DNA from: Eubacteriaceae bacterium CHKCI004
GTDB lineage: Bacteria; Bacillota; Clostridia; Lachnospirales; Lachnospiraceae
Reading direction: 5' to 3'
DNA length: 64,000 bases
NCBI GenBank assembly: GCA_900016875.1
Contig: FCNR01000017.1
Coordinates: 1 to 64,000, forward strand
Positions 48,718 to 56,885 of the stretch are shown piece by piece; within the stretch, counting starts at the first letter, position 1; every line of letters begins with the position of its first letter. The position numbers were made by a program, and so were the translations under genes. The notes beneath the pieces are model-generated. The model was given only the letters and a program-made list of their open reading frames with translations, searched no databases and was not told the DNA's origin.

Positions 48718-50511
48718 ATGAAAGTATTACTGAGAGATGGAAAAGTAATGGATGGCAAATTTGAGCAGGAAGAAGTGAAGAAGGCGTTCTGGCACACCAG
48801 CTCCCACATCATGGCGCAGGCGGTAAAACGGCTGTATCCGGATACGAAGTGCGCCATTGGGCCGGCCATTGAAAATGGATTTTATTATGATTTTGAGTTT
48901 TCTTTCCCGTTTGCGGAGGAGCATTTGAAGGCGGTGGAAGAGGAGATGCGCCGCATTGTGAAGGAGAATCTTTCGCTTTCCGTGCGGGAGGTGAGCAAGG
49001 AGGAGGCCCTTGCCTACATGGCGCGGCAGCAGGAGGATTACAAGGAGGAAATGATCCGGGAGCTGCCGGACGGGGAGACCATCACATTTTATCAGCAGGG
49101 AGAGTACGAGGAGTTCTGCAGCGGCCCGCACATTACAAATACAGGAAATGTAAAGGCGTTCCGGCTGTTGTCTCTGGCGGGCGCATACTGGCGGGGTGAT
49201 GAGCATAATAAGATGCTGACCCGTATTTACGGGATTTCTTTCCCGAAGGCGTCCATGCTGGATGAGTACCTGTTTATGCTGGAGGAAGCGAAGCGCAGAG
49301 ATCACCGGAAGCTGGGAAAAGAGCAGGGATTGTTCTTCTTTTCCGATAAGGGGCCGGGATTCCCGTTCTTCCTTCCAAAGGGAATGATCCTCAAAAATCT
49401 GCTCATTGATTACTGGAGAAATATCCACGAGCGGGAGGGCTATCAGGAAATCTCCACGCCTATGATTCTGGAGAGGAGTCTCTGGGAGACTTCTGGTCAC
49501 TGGGATCACTACCGGGAAAATATGTATACCACGCAGATCGATGATGTGGACTTTGCGGTGAAGCCGATGAACTGCCCGGGAGGCATGCTTGTCTACAAGA
49601 TGGAGCCGCACTCTTACCGGGAACTGCCGCTGCGTCTGGGCGAGCTGGGCACAGTGCATCGCCATGAGAAATCCGGACAGCTCCACGGACTTATGAGGGC
49701 TAGATGCTTTACTCAGGATGACGCGCATATTTTCATGACGCCGGATCAGATGCTGTCTGAAATCCAGAATGTGGTACGGCTTATTGACGAAGTTTATACT
49801 GGATTTGGTTTTGAATATCATGTAGAATTGTCTACAAGACCGGAAGACAGTATGGGAAGCGACGAGGACTGGGAGATGGCAACGGACGCCCTGCGCCGGG
49901 CCATTGAAAATATGGGCATGGACTATGTGGTCAACGAGGGGGACGGCGCCTTCTATGGACCAAAGCTGGATTTCCATCTGAAAGATTCCATCGGACGGAC
50001 ATGGCAGTGCGGAACCATTCAGCTTGACTTTCAGCTGCCGCAGCGGTTTGAGGCGGAATACATCGGGGCAGACGGACAGAAGTACCGCCCGATCATGATT
50101 CACCGGGTGGTCTTCGGTTCCATCGAGAGGTTCATCGGAATCCTTATCGAACATTACGCCGGTAAATTCCCGCTGTGGCTGTCTCCGGTGCAGGTTAAGA
50201 TTCTTCCGGTATCCGATAAACATGCGGATTACGCCAGAGAGGTGCAGAGAGCCCTGAAGGCGAAAAATATCCGTGTGGAACTGGACGGGCGCAATGAGAA
50301 GCTGGGATACAAGATCCGGGAAGCAAGGCTGGCGAAGGTTCCTTACATGCTCATCGTCGGCGGTAAGGAAGAAGAGCAGGGAATGGTTTCCGTCAGAAAA
50401 CGTGACGCCGAAAACGACAAACAAGATCTGGGTATGATGAGTCTGGATGAGTTTTGCGCAGCGTTGGAAGCAGAAGGGCTTTCTCATCCGGCGTCCCAAC
50501 CGGCGAAATAG
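48718..50511 (+). CDS. thrS: threonyl-tRNA synthetase, TGS domain missing
   Basis: A 597-residue enzyme that charges tRNA-Thr. The editing domain starts almost at the N-terminus: HTSSHIMAQAVKRLYP is at residues 27-42, while in standard ThrRS a TGS domain of about 60 residues precedes it. Catalytic core: MNCPGGM (zinc site), motif 2 VHRHEKSGQLHGLMRARCFTQDDAHIF, motif 3 HRVVFGSIERFIGILIEH, then the anticodon-binding domain. The ATG at 48718 is set by an aaaaggag site. The leader is a T-box. Function should be normal, as TGS-less forms exist. Confidence 0.93.
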   Translation: MKVLLRDGKVMDGKFEQEEVKKAFWHTSSHIMAQAVKRLYPDTKCAIGPAIENGFYYDFEFSFPFAEEHLKAVEEEMRRIVKENLSLSVREVSKEEALAYMARQQEDYKEEMIRELPDGETITFYQQGEYEEFCSGPHITNTGNVKAFRLLSLAGAYWRGDEHNKMLTRIYGISFPKASMLDEYLFMLEEAKRRDHRKLGKEQGLFFFSDKGPGFPFFLPKGMILKNLLIDYWRNIHEREGYQEISTPMILERSLWETSGHWDHYRENMYTTQIDDVDFAVKPMNCPGGMLVYKMEPHSYRELPLRLGELGTVHRHEKSGQLHGLMRARCFTQDDAHIFMTPDQMLSEIQNVVRLIDEVYTGFGFEYHVELSTRPEDSMGSDEDWEMATDALRRAIENMGMDYVVNEGDGAFYGPKLDFHLKDSIGRTWQCGTIQLDFQLPQRFEAEYIGADGQKYRPIMIHRVVFGSIERFIGILIEHYAGKFPLWLSPVQVKILPVSDKHADYAREVQRALKAKNIRVELDGRNEKLGYKIREARLAKVPYMLIVGGKEEEQGMVSVRKRDAENDKQDLGMMSLDEFCAALEAEGLSHPASQPAK

Positions 50512-50594
50512 TAAGCGGACATCCGCCGGGGACGGAAGATACATTTGCCAGGGCCGCATAGCAGCGGCAGAGGAGAAAAACAGGAGGAGAGGAA

Positions 50595-51302
50595 ATGAAA
50601 ATCATTATCTGTGATGATGAAATGCACATTCGTGATGACTTGAAGCAGCGCCTGAAAGATTATTACAGCAGCCTTGACGTACTGATTCTTTCTGTCTCCT
50701 CCGGCGAGGAGCTGCTGAAAATGGCGGACAGAGAGCCGGAAGGTATTTTCTGTGTATTTTTGGACATTGAGATGCAGGGGATGGACGGACTGGAAACGGC
50801 CCGTCAGCTGCGGAAAAAGTATCCCGGAATTCCGGTTCTCCTGCTGACCAGTCATACAGAACTGGCTATGGAAGGGTATGAGGTACAGGCATTTCGTTTC
50901 CTGGCGAAGCCTCTCCGGCAGGAGAAACTTGTGGAGGCTCTCCGGGCGGTGGAGCGGACTGCAGGGAAACAGGAACAGCATAAACTGAGGGTTGTGACCG
51001 GAGAACGGGAAATCTATGTGGATTGTCGGGATATTTTTTATGTGAAGAGTGAAAATGTATATCTGAATATCGTGACGACAGAACAGACATTTCTCATGCG
51101 GGGCAAACTGAAAGAACTGTATACTTCTTTGCCGGAAAATTTGTTTTTTCAGATTCACCGGAGTTATATTGTGAATCTGTCACATATCCGCTCTTTTGAC
51201 GGGAAAAAACTGATAATGGAGGACGGCGGACAGCTGCCGGTCAGCGGCCGCCGCAGGGAGTTGTTTCGGGAAAAAATGACACGGTATCTGCGGGAGAAAT
51301 GA
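50595..51302 (+). CDS. LytTR-type response regulator
   Basis: A 235-residue protein: a receiver domain with phosphoacceptor D57 (FLDIEMQGMDGL) and a LytTR DNA-binding domain (residues about 135-232: VVTGEREIYVDCRDIFYVKSENVYLNIVTTEQTFLMRGKLKELYTSLP...FFQIHRSYIVNLSHI). This AgrA/ComE-like class binds direct repeats and is usually driven by a GHKL sensor kinase, which is encoded next. It starts 83 bp after thrS. Confidence 0.93.
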   Translation: MKIIICDDEMHIRDDLKQRLKDYYSSLDVLILSVSSGEELLKMADREPEGIFCVFLDIEMQGMDGLETARQLRKKYPGIPVLLLTSHTELAMEGYEVQAFRFLAKPLRQEKLVEALRAVERTAGKQEQHKLRVVTGEREIYVDCRDIFYVKSENVYLNIVTTEQTFLMRGKLKELYTSLPENLFFQIHRSYIVNLSHIRSFDGKKLIMEDGGQLPVSGRRRELFREKMTRYLREK

Positions 51303-51303
51303 C

Positions 51304-52626
51304 ATGGTTGCGATGGATATTTATGACATACTCAGCGAGAGCATCATGCTGCTCTGCATGATTTTGTTTTATCATTACATTTATATGGAACCGGGGTTTT
51401 CCGGGAAGCGGAGCTTATATCTGTTTTCCGGAAGCTATCTGGCGGTAATTCTCGGGCTGAAGCTGATTCCGGACAGGCCGGAGTGGGCGGATTTCCTGTG
51501 CCCCGTAGTGTTTTTCTGTCTGTATGTATTGTTGATACGGAAGAAAAAGCGGATTCGGGGAATGTTTCTGTTTCTGCCTATATCCGGATATCTGTTTATG
51601 ATGGTGGCAGCCAGCACAGCGTTCTATGTCGTGTTTACCGGAGCAAGAAGCAGTGAGGGATTTACATATGCCATGGACGCGGTGTTCTGTCTGGTTTTAC
51701 TGGTATTCTGGAGAAAAGGCGGGAGATTCCGCAGACGGATAAAAGGTGAGCAGGGATACCGCAGTCTGAGCCGCGGCGAACGCTGGCTGCTGAATCTGGG
51801 AGGAATTTTTATCTTTGTCATGGCGGTGATTATGATCGGTATTATGGAAAATGTACAGGGATATGAGATTGACAGCGGATGGCGCATTTTGTTTTTGATG
51901 ACAGGAAGCATCAGCATCGCCCTTTTGGCGGTGGTGATGATCGCTTTCGTTATGCAGGGCAGCAGGAAAGAATACTATCAGAGAGAGTCTGAGCTCAGAG
52001 AAAGATATCTGAAGACGGAGCTTGAGCATTTTAAGGCGTACCGGCAGGCGCAGCAGGAAGTGAGACGGATTCGCCATGATATGAAAAACCATTATGCGGT
52101 ACTCTCTGTGCTGGCTGAAGAAGAAAAAAATGCTGAAATTCGTGCTTACCTGGCGCAGCTGGGCGAAGAGGTGGTGCGCAGCGAAGTGGGAATTCAGTGC
52201 GGCAATGATATTGCCGATGCGATTGTAAATGAGAAAAACAGAAGAGCAAAGGAGCAGGGAACAGTAGTAGAGGTGGAAGGAAGACTGCCGCAGGACTGCG
52301 GTATCGATATGCTTGATATCTGCACGATTTTTTCCAACGCTCTGGATAATGCTCTGGAATATCTGGAAGGAGCGCAGCTGCCGGAAAAATGGATTCAGAT
52401 AAAGATGAGCGGGCAGGGGAATATGTGGCTGTTTCAGTTTGAAAATCCGGTGGAAAGCAAAGTGGTTATACAGCCGACGGGGACTACCGGAAAAGCTGAT
52501 GGCGGCTGGCATGGTTTTGGAGTTATGAATATGGAAAGAACGGCGGAAAAATACATGGGGCATATTAGAAGAGAAATCAAAGAAGGCGTTTACTGTCTGG
52601 AAGCGGTGTTGTTTACAACAAAATAG
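51304..52626 (+). CDS. GHKL-family sensor histidine kinase (AgrC-like)
   Basis: A 440-residue membrane kinase: about six hydrophobic helices in residues 5-225 form the sensor region. A dimerisation helix carries H258 (IRHDMKNHYAVLS), and the ATPase domain has N-box NALDNALEYL and GFGVMNMERT. The AgrC/ComD-like class often senses peptides. It starts 1 bp after the response regulator stop and is followed by a CPBP protease, a combination typical of peptide-signalling or bacteriocin loci, though no precursor peptide was found here. Confidence 0.92.
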   Translation: MVAMDIYDILSESIMLLCMILFYHYIYMEPGFSGKRSLYLFSGSYLAVILGLKLIPDRPEWADFLCPVVFFCLYVLLIRKKKRIRGMFLFLPISGYLFMMVAASTAFYVVFTGARSSEGFTYAMDAVFCLVLLVFWRKGGRFRRRIKGEQGYRSLSRGERWLLNLGGIFIFVMAVIMIGIMENVQGYEIDSGWRILFLMTGSISIALLAVVMIAFVMQGSRKEYYQRESELRERYLKTELEHFKAYRQAQQEVRRIRHDMKNHYAVLSVLAEEEKNAEIRAYLAQLGEEVVRSEVGIQCGNDIADAIVNEKNRRAKEQGTVVEVEGRLPQDCGIDMLDICTIFSNALDNALEYLEGAQLPEKWIQIKMSGQGNMWLFQFENPVESKVVIQPTGTTGKADGGWHGFGVMNMERTAEKYMGHIRREIKEGVYCLEAVLFTTK

Positions 52627-52706
52627 GCTGCGTTCACAACATTTTTTACCTGTAATCAGGGAAACTGTCATATACTGCAGACAGAAATAAAAGTTGGAGG
52701 TAGTAT

Positions 52707-53699
52707 ATGAAAGATATCAATAGTACAAATATAAATAATATATCAGAAAAAAGAAGCGTAAAAAAACATATCAACCATGTGATGCGCGGCATTTTATTTT
52801 ATAACATCATTATTTTGTTAGTTGTGGTAGCGGATATGGTTATAAAAACAGTGGGCGTAATGCTGGAGCATCCGGGAGGTCCGGAGCAAAATGCTGCTAT
52901 TGACGCGCTGTTGGGTAAACTGATCAGCACTGGCAGCTCCAGTATTGTGGCGGTACTCATAGGAACAGCATTCCTTCTGGTGTATTATCGGAAAGACAGC
53001 CTGCTTGAGCCGATGCTGGCGCTGGGAAAAAGACCATCGGCAGGAATGTTTGCCGGATGCATCTGCCTTATGATGCTGGCCCAGATTTTGTTTTCCGCGA
53101 TAGCAGCGGGAGCCGAGGCGGCGGCCAATCAGCTGGGATACAGCTTTATGAGTTCCATTGAAGCTGCCACAGGAACCAGCAAAACGCTTTCCATGTTCTT
53201 ATATGCCGGTATTTTCGGTCCGGTCATTGAAGAAATCATCTATAGAGGCTTTCTCATGAAAAGTCTCCAGAAATATGGAAAAACATTTGCCATTCTTGTA
53301 TCAGCGGCAGTATTCGGGCTGATGCATGGAAATCTGCTGCAGAGTATCTTTGCATTTATGGTGGGACTGGTGTTCGGTTATGCAGCGATGGAATATTCCA
53401 TCTATTTCTCCATCCTTCTTCATGTGCTGAACAATCTGCTGTTTGGAGATGTATTGACCAAACTGATCGAGAGATTGCCTGTAGGCGGTCAGAATCTGGT
53501 ATATATTATTGTAGTAGGCGGTTTAGCCGCAGCGGGATGCGTAGTGGCGTTCCGTCACAAAAAAGAGATAGTGTCATATTTCAAAAGAAATAATACACAG
53601 CGGAAATACTATGTGTACGCTTTTACGGCGGTATGGATGCTGTTGTTCATCTTCATGGAAGTGCTGAATATGATGGGCGGTATGGAGAAAATCTCCTGA
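52707..53699 (+). CDS. CPBP-family intramembrane metalloprotease
   Basis: A 330-residue membrane protein with eight or so helices and the CPBP (Abi) signature: EEIIYRG at residues 175-181, a histidine in FGLMHGN, and HVLNN. Members are Rce1-like proteases; many are bacteriocin-immunity or peptide-maturation proteins. It lies 80 bp after the histidine kinase. A tatact -10 candidate (52671-52676) has no good -35, so its promoter may need the LytTR regulator as activator, which is inference. Confidence 0.9.
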   Translation: MKDINSTNINNISEKRSVKKHINHVMRGILFYNIIILLVVVADMVIKTVGVMLEHPGGPEQNAAIDALLGKLISTGSSSIVAVLIGTAFLLVYYRKDSLLEPMLALGKRPSAGMFAGCICLMMLAQILFSAIAAGAEAAANQLGYSFMSSIEAATGTSKTLSMFLYAGIFGPVIEEIIYRGFLMKSLQKYGKTFAILVSAAVFGLMHGNLLQSIFAFMVGLVFGYAAMEYSIYFSILLHVLNNLLFGDVLTKLIERLPVGGQNLVYIIVVGGLAAAGCVVAFRHKKEIVSYFKRNNTQRKYYVYAFTAVWMLLFIFMEVLNMMGGMEKIS

Positions 53700-53781
53700 G
53701 TGCGCCGGGAAAGCAAAAGAAAGTTTTCTGAAGGGAAGATTAATATTTTGTTGCCATCAGCCACAAATATTTATATAATGG

Positions 53782-53806
53782 GAAGCGGGTTTTTGCCCGC
53801 TTCTTC
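53782..53806 (+). terminator. terminator after the CPBP gene
   Basis: Perfect 8-bp stem gaagcggg / cccgcttc (53782-53789 and 53796-53803) followed by ttctttg. The short frame running through it (53700-53924) is therefore rejected. Confidence 0.8.
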
Positions 53807-53913
53807 TTTGTATGGAAAATATTTTCCGGATCCCGGTTTCGATGCGGTGCATGGAGGGATTTTTGTAAAAAAGATGAAAAGCATAACAGAAAAGATAAAA
53901 GAGGAGAACAGAA

Positions 53914-54732
53914 ATGATAAATAAAAATGTAAAGCTGGTGGCAGTGGATATGGACGGAACTCTTCTGGACAGCGAGAAGAATGCGCCGGAGGATTTTGAG
54001 AGCTGGGTGCTGGCACACCCGGAGATTCAGACTGTGCTGGCCAGCGGCAGACAGTATGCGACGCTCAGCGATATGTTTCCGTCTCTGAGCGAGTGCCTGA
54101 TGTATGTGGCTGATAACGGGAGCTTTGTGTTTAAGCAGGGAGAGATGATCTACAGCAACGCCATGTCCGATGAGGACATACGCTGGTGTATTGAGTACTT
54201 TGGTGCGATGCCGGGGCTGCATCTGATTCTCTGCGGCGCACGGGCTGCTTATATGAAGCACGCGTCTGAGCTGGTGGAGTCCAACGGACATATGTATTAT
54301 CATAGTCTGGAGTTTGTGGAGAATCTGGAGAACTGCATCGGAAAAGATATCATCGCGAAGATTGCGATTTTTATAGAAGAGTACAGGGCCGAAGAAGTGT
54401 ATGACAGCCTGTCGGGTATTCCGGAGACCATTGCGCCGGTGCTTTCCGGCGACAGCTGGATTGATGTGGCTAACAAGTCTGTCAGCAAAGGTTCCGCCAT
54501 GGAAGCGATTCAGCAGAGCCTTGGTGTGAGCAGAGAAGAGTCCATGGCCTTTGGCGATTACCTCAATGATTATGATCTGCTTTTAAGCTGTGGAGAGAGT
54601 TATGCCATGGAGAATGCTCACCCGAAACTGAAGGGAATCGCAAAACATGTCACGGCGTCTAACGATGAGGACGGCGTAATGAAAATACTGCGGCAGATTC
54701 CGTCTTCCGTGGAACCGCCGCAGATGCAGTAA
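53914..54732 (+). CDS. HAD-superfamily (Cof-type) phosphatase
   Basis: A 272-residue HAD hydrolase with motif I DMDGTLLDS, motif II ASGRQ, a lysine in VANKSVSKGSAME and motif IV GDYLNDYDLLLSCG. It is a paralogue type of the enzyme at 44167. The substrate is unknown (probably a sugar phosphate or cofactor phosphate). Preceded by an agaggag site; convergent with the DeoR gene. Confidence 0.88.
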   Translation: MINKNVKLVAVDMDGTLLDSEKNAPEDFESWVLAHPEIQTVLASGRQYATLSDMFPSLSECLMYVADNGSFVFKQGEMIYSNAMSDEDIRWCIEYFGAMPGLHLILCGARAAYMKHASELVESNGHMYYHSLEFVENLENCIGKDIIAKIAIFIEEYRAEEVYDSLSGIPETIAPVLSGDSWIDVANKSVSKGSAMEAIQQSLGVSREESMAFGDYLNDYDLLLSCGESYAMENAHPKLKGIAKHVTASNDEDGVMKILRQIPSSVEPPQMQ

Positions 54733-54760
54733 TTCATAATTCAGATAAAATGACAGAACA

Positions 54761-55510
54761 TTATTCTGCTATCTCAACATGAATGTTATTCCGTGTCAGG
54801 ATATCGGTGATCTCCGGGGAGATGCCGGAGTCGGTGCAGAGGGTGTCTATATCGGAAAAGGTGGACTGAATGACAACGCCCTTCTGGGAAAACTTGCTGG
54901 AATCGGCAAGAATGATGGTCCGGTTGGCGGAATTTGCCATATATTTCATGGTTTCCACCCGCATAAGGTCGTCGCAGGTAAAGCCGGCGTTTGGAATGAA
55001 TCCGTCCGTACCGACGAAAAACTTATCAACAAAAAACTCTTTGGCGCATTTGCGCACGAGCGGTCCTACCATTCCCTGATATTCTTTCTGATATTCACCG
55101 CCCAGGAGGATAACTTTGCGGATTGGCAGTTCCCGAATCCTGATGGCGATAAAAGCGGAATTGGTAACAATGGTAATATCCTTTTTCAGCTTCGCCAGCT
55201 GCTCTGCCAGCAGCGCGCAGGTGGAACCGGATTCCAGCATGACAGTCTCTCCGTTTGAAACCATTTCTGCCGCTTTGGTGGCAATCTTCAGTTTCGTATC
55301 GTAGTTGATGGTCAGGCGGGTGTTGATATCATTGGCATTTTTAATGAGGGCGTAACCATGTTCGCGGGCCAGCAGTCCTTCCTCTTCCAGATGGTCGAGG
55401 TCCTTGCGGATGGTGACCTGAGATACGTCAAGCAGCTCAGCCAGGCGGCTGACTTCGATCTTATGATAAATATTTACCAGTTTTATGAGTTTGGACTGTC
55501 GTTCTGTCAT
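54761..55510 (-). CDS. DeoR/GlpR-family sugar regulator
   Basis: A 249-residue regulator with an N-terminal DeoR HTH (MTERQSKLIKLVNIYHKIEVSRLAELLDVSQVTIRKDLDHLEEEGLLAREHG) and the DeoRC sugar-phosphate sensor domain (LESGSTCALLAEQLAKLKKDITIVTNSAFIA..., GTDGFIPNAGFTCDD). It is divergent from nanE, 97 bp apart, so it likely controls amino-sugar epimerase expression in response to a phosphorylated sugar. A GTG start 3 codons upstream is also possible. Confidence 0.88.
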   Translation of the reverse strand: MTERQSKLIKLVNIYHKIEVSRLAELLDVSQVTIRKDLDHLEEEGLLAREHGYALIKNANDINTRLTINYDTKLKIATKAAEMVSNGETVMLESGSTCALLAEQLAKLKKDITIVTNSAFIAIRIRELPIRKVILLGGEYQKEYQGMVGPLVRKCAKEFFVDKFFVGTDGFIPNAGFTCDDLMRVETMKYMANSANRTIILADSSKFSQKGVVIQSTFSDIDTLCTDSGISPEITDILTRNNIHVEIAE

Positions 55511-55607
55511 TTGAAACACCTCTTTCTTTCTAACAGAAGTATAGCATATCGAATCAAAAAGGAAAAGAGATATTTATTTTATTTTTTATCTACGGAAGGA
55601 GAACCTT

Positions 55608-56333
55608 ATGAAAACAACAGACACGAGAAAAAAAGAGATTCTGGAGTCTTTGCGGGGCGGTCTGGTAGTATCCTGCCAGGTGCAGCCGGAAGACCCGATA
55701 TATACGGATAATATGGTAGTTAAGATGGCGGAGGCGGCCAGCTGGGCGGGAGCTGTGGGCATCCGCGCCAACACGCCGGAGCAGATACGTCAGATCAAGG
55801 AGGCGGTGCATCTGCCGGTCATCGGCCTGTATAAAATATGGAGAGAAAATACCGATGTCTATATCACGCCGACTCTGGAGGCGGCGAAAGCAGTCTGGGA
55901 AGCGGGGGCGGAGATCATTGCTATGGACTGTACCGACAGGATGACGCTGGAGGGAACCAAAGCATGGGAGCTGCTGCCGAAGGTGAAGGAAGCCATACCG
56001 GAGGCCATTACATTTGCAGACGTGTCCAATTATGAGGAGGCGAAGCGGGCCGCAGAGCTGGGGGCAGACATCGTGGCGCCGACTCTGTGCGGTTATACGG
56101 AGTATACGGCGGACCGTCCGTGTCCGGATTACCGGGAGTTCGCCCGGATGTGCCGGGATCTCGGAGAGGACGTCCATATGATGATGGAAGGCCATCTGAA
56201 CACGCCGGAGGACGCCATGAAATGCATCTATCTGGGCGCCCACGCGGTGGTGGTAGGAAGCGCCATCACGAGACCGCATCTGACAGCGAAACGTTTTGTG
56301 GATCTGCTGGGGCGTTATCCTGGAGACGCCTGA
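55608..56333 (+). CDS. nanE: N-acetylmannosamine-6-phosphate 2-epimerase
   Basis: A 241-residue TIM-barrel enzyme that converts ManNAc-6-P to GlcNAc-6-P in sialic acid use. Family marks are GLVVSCQVQPEDP, GAVGIRANTPEQI, LPVIGLYKIW, CTDRMTLEG, FADVSNYEEAKRAAELGADIVAPTLCGYT and a C-terminal AVVVGSAITRP phosphate-binding loop. No nanA or nanK is in sight, so the pathway is split. The gene diverges from a DeoR-type regulator. Confidence 0.92.
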   Translation: MKTTDTRKKEILESLRGGLVVSCQVQPEDPIYTDNMVVKMAEAASWAGAVGIRANTPEQIRQIKEAVHLPVIGLYKIWRENTDVYITPTLEAAKAVWEAGAEIIAMDCTDRMTLEGTKAWELLPKVKEAIPEAITFADVSNYEEAKRAAELGADIVAPTLCGYTEYTADRPCPDYREFARMCRDLGEDVHMMMEGHLNTPEDAMKCIYLGAHAVVVGSAITRPHLTAKRFVDLLGRYPGDA

Positions 56334-56430
56334 CCAGAGGAATTTGTGAACAATCCACATAATTCTTGCTCATAGACGGATAATTCGGTATAATAATCAG
56401 AGATAATAAGCAGAAAGCGAGATGAGGCAG

Positions 56431-56679
56431 ATGAGTCAGGCAAAGGTTGATAAGCAGAAAGAATATAAGAAGAACCGCAAAAAGATTCTTGCAAAAGAAA
56501 AAAGAAAAAGCAGAGTGCTCAAATGGATTGGGTACTTGTGTCTGGTCTGCATAATCGGCGGTGTTGGCTTTTCTTTTTATCAGAAGTTCAATCCGGCGCC
56601 GGAAGAGAATACCAGCGCCTTTTATAATCTGATTGCGACAGACAGCTATGGTATTCTTCAGCCGTCATTGTCAGAATAG
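56431..56679 (+). CDS. small membrane protein of unknown function
   Basis: An 82-residue protein: a very basic N-terminus (KVDKQKEYKKNRKKILAKEKRKSRVLKW), one hydrophobic helix (about 38-54, GYLCLVCIIGGVGFSFY), then a short extracytoplasmic tail. It is probably a bitopic or small anchored protein. No family recognised. The start at 56431 has a gagg site; an upstream ATG at 56422 is in frame. Confidence 0.65.
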   Translation: MSQAKVDKQKEYKKNRKKILAKEKRKSRVLKWIGYLCLVCIIGGVGFSFYQKFNPAPEENTSAFYNLIATDSYGILQPSLSE

Positions 56680-56885
56680 TCTTTACCGTGCGGGAGAAGT
56701 TTCTGTCTGGTGATTATTTTGCGCCGGATTTTTGGAATGAGCCTGAGGAGATATCCGTTCTGAATTGTGAAGTTCAGGGCGGATTCTTTTTCAATAGCGG
56801 GATTTGCCGCGGCGAGCGGCCGGCATTTTGCAAATGTACAAAAGAAACCACAGGAAGATACACATAACACAGGAGGTGAAGCCAT

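Noticed and set aside
48727-50559. 610-codon minus-strand frame opposite thrS
   Set aside because: A shadow of a full threonyl-tRNA synthetase gene; composition rich in His, Leu and Arg as expected from antisense reading.
53700-53924. 74-residue frame after the CPBP gene
   Set aside because: It starts one base after the CPBP stop and runs straight through a strong terminator hairpin; no ribosome site or family match.
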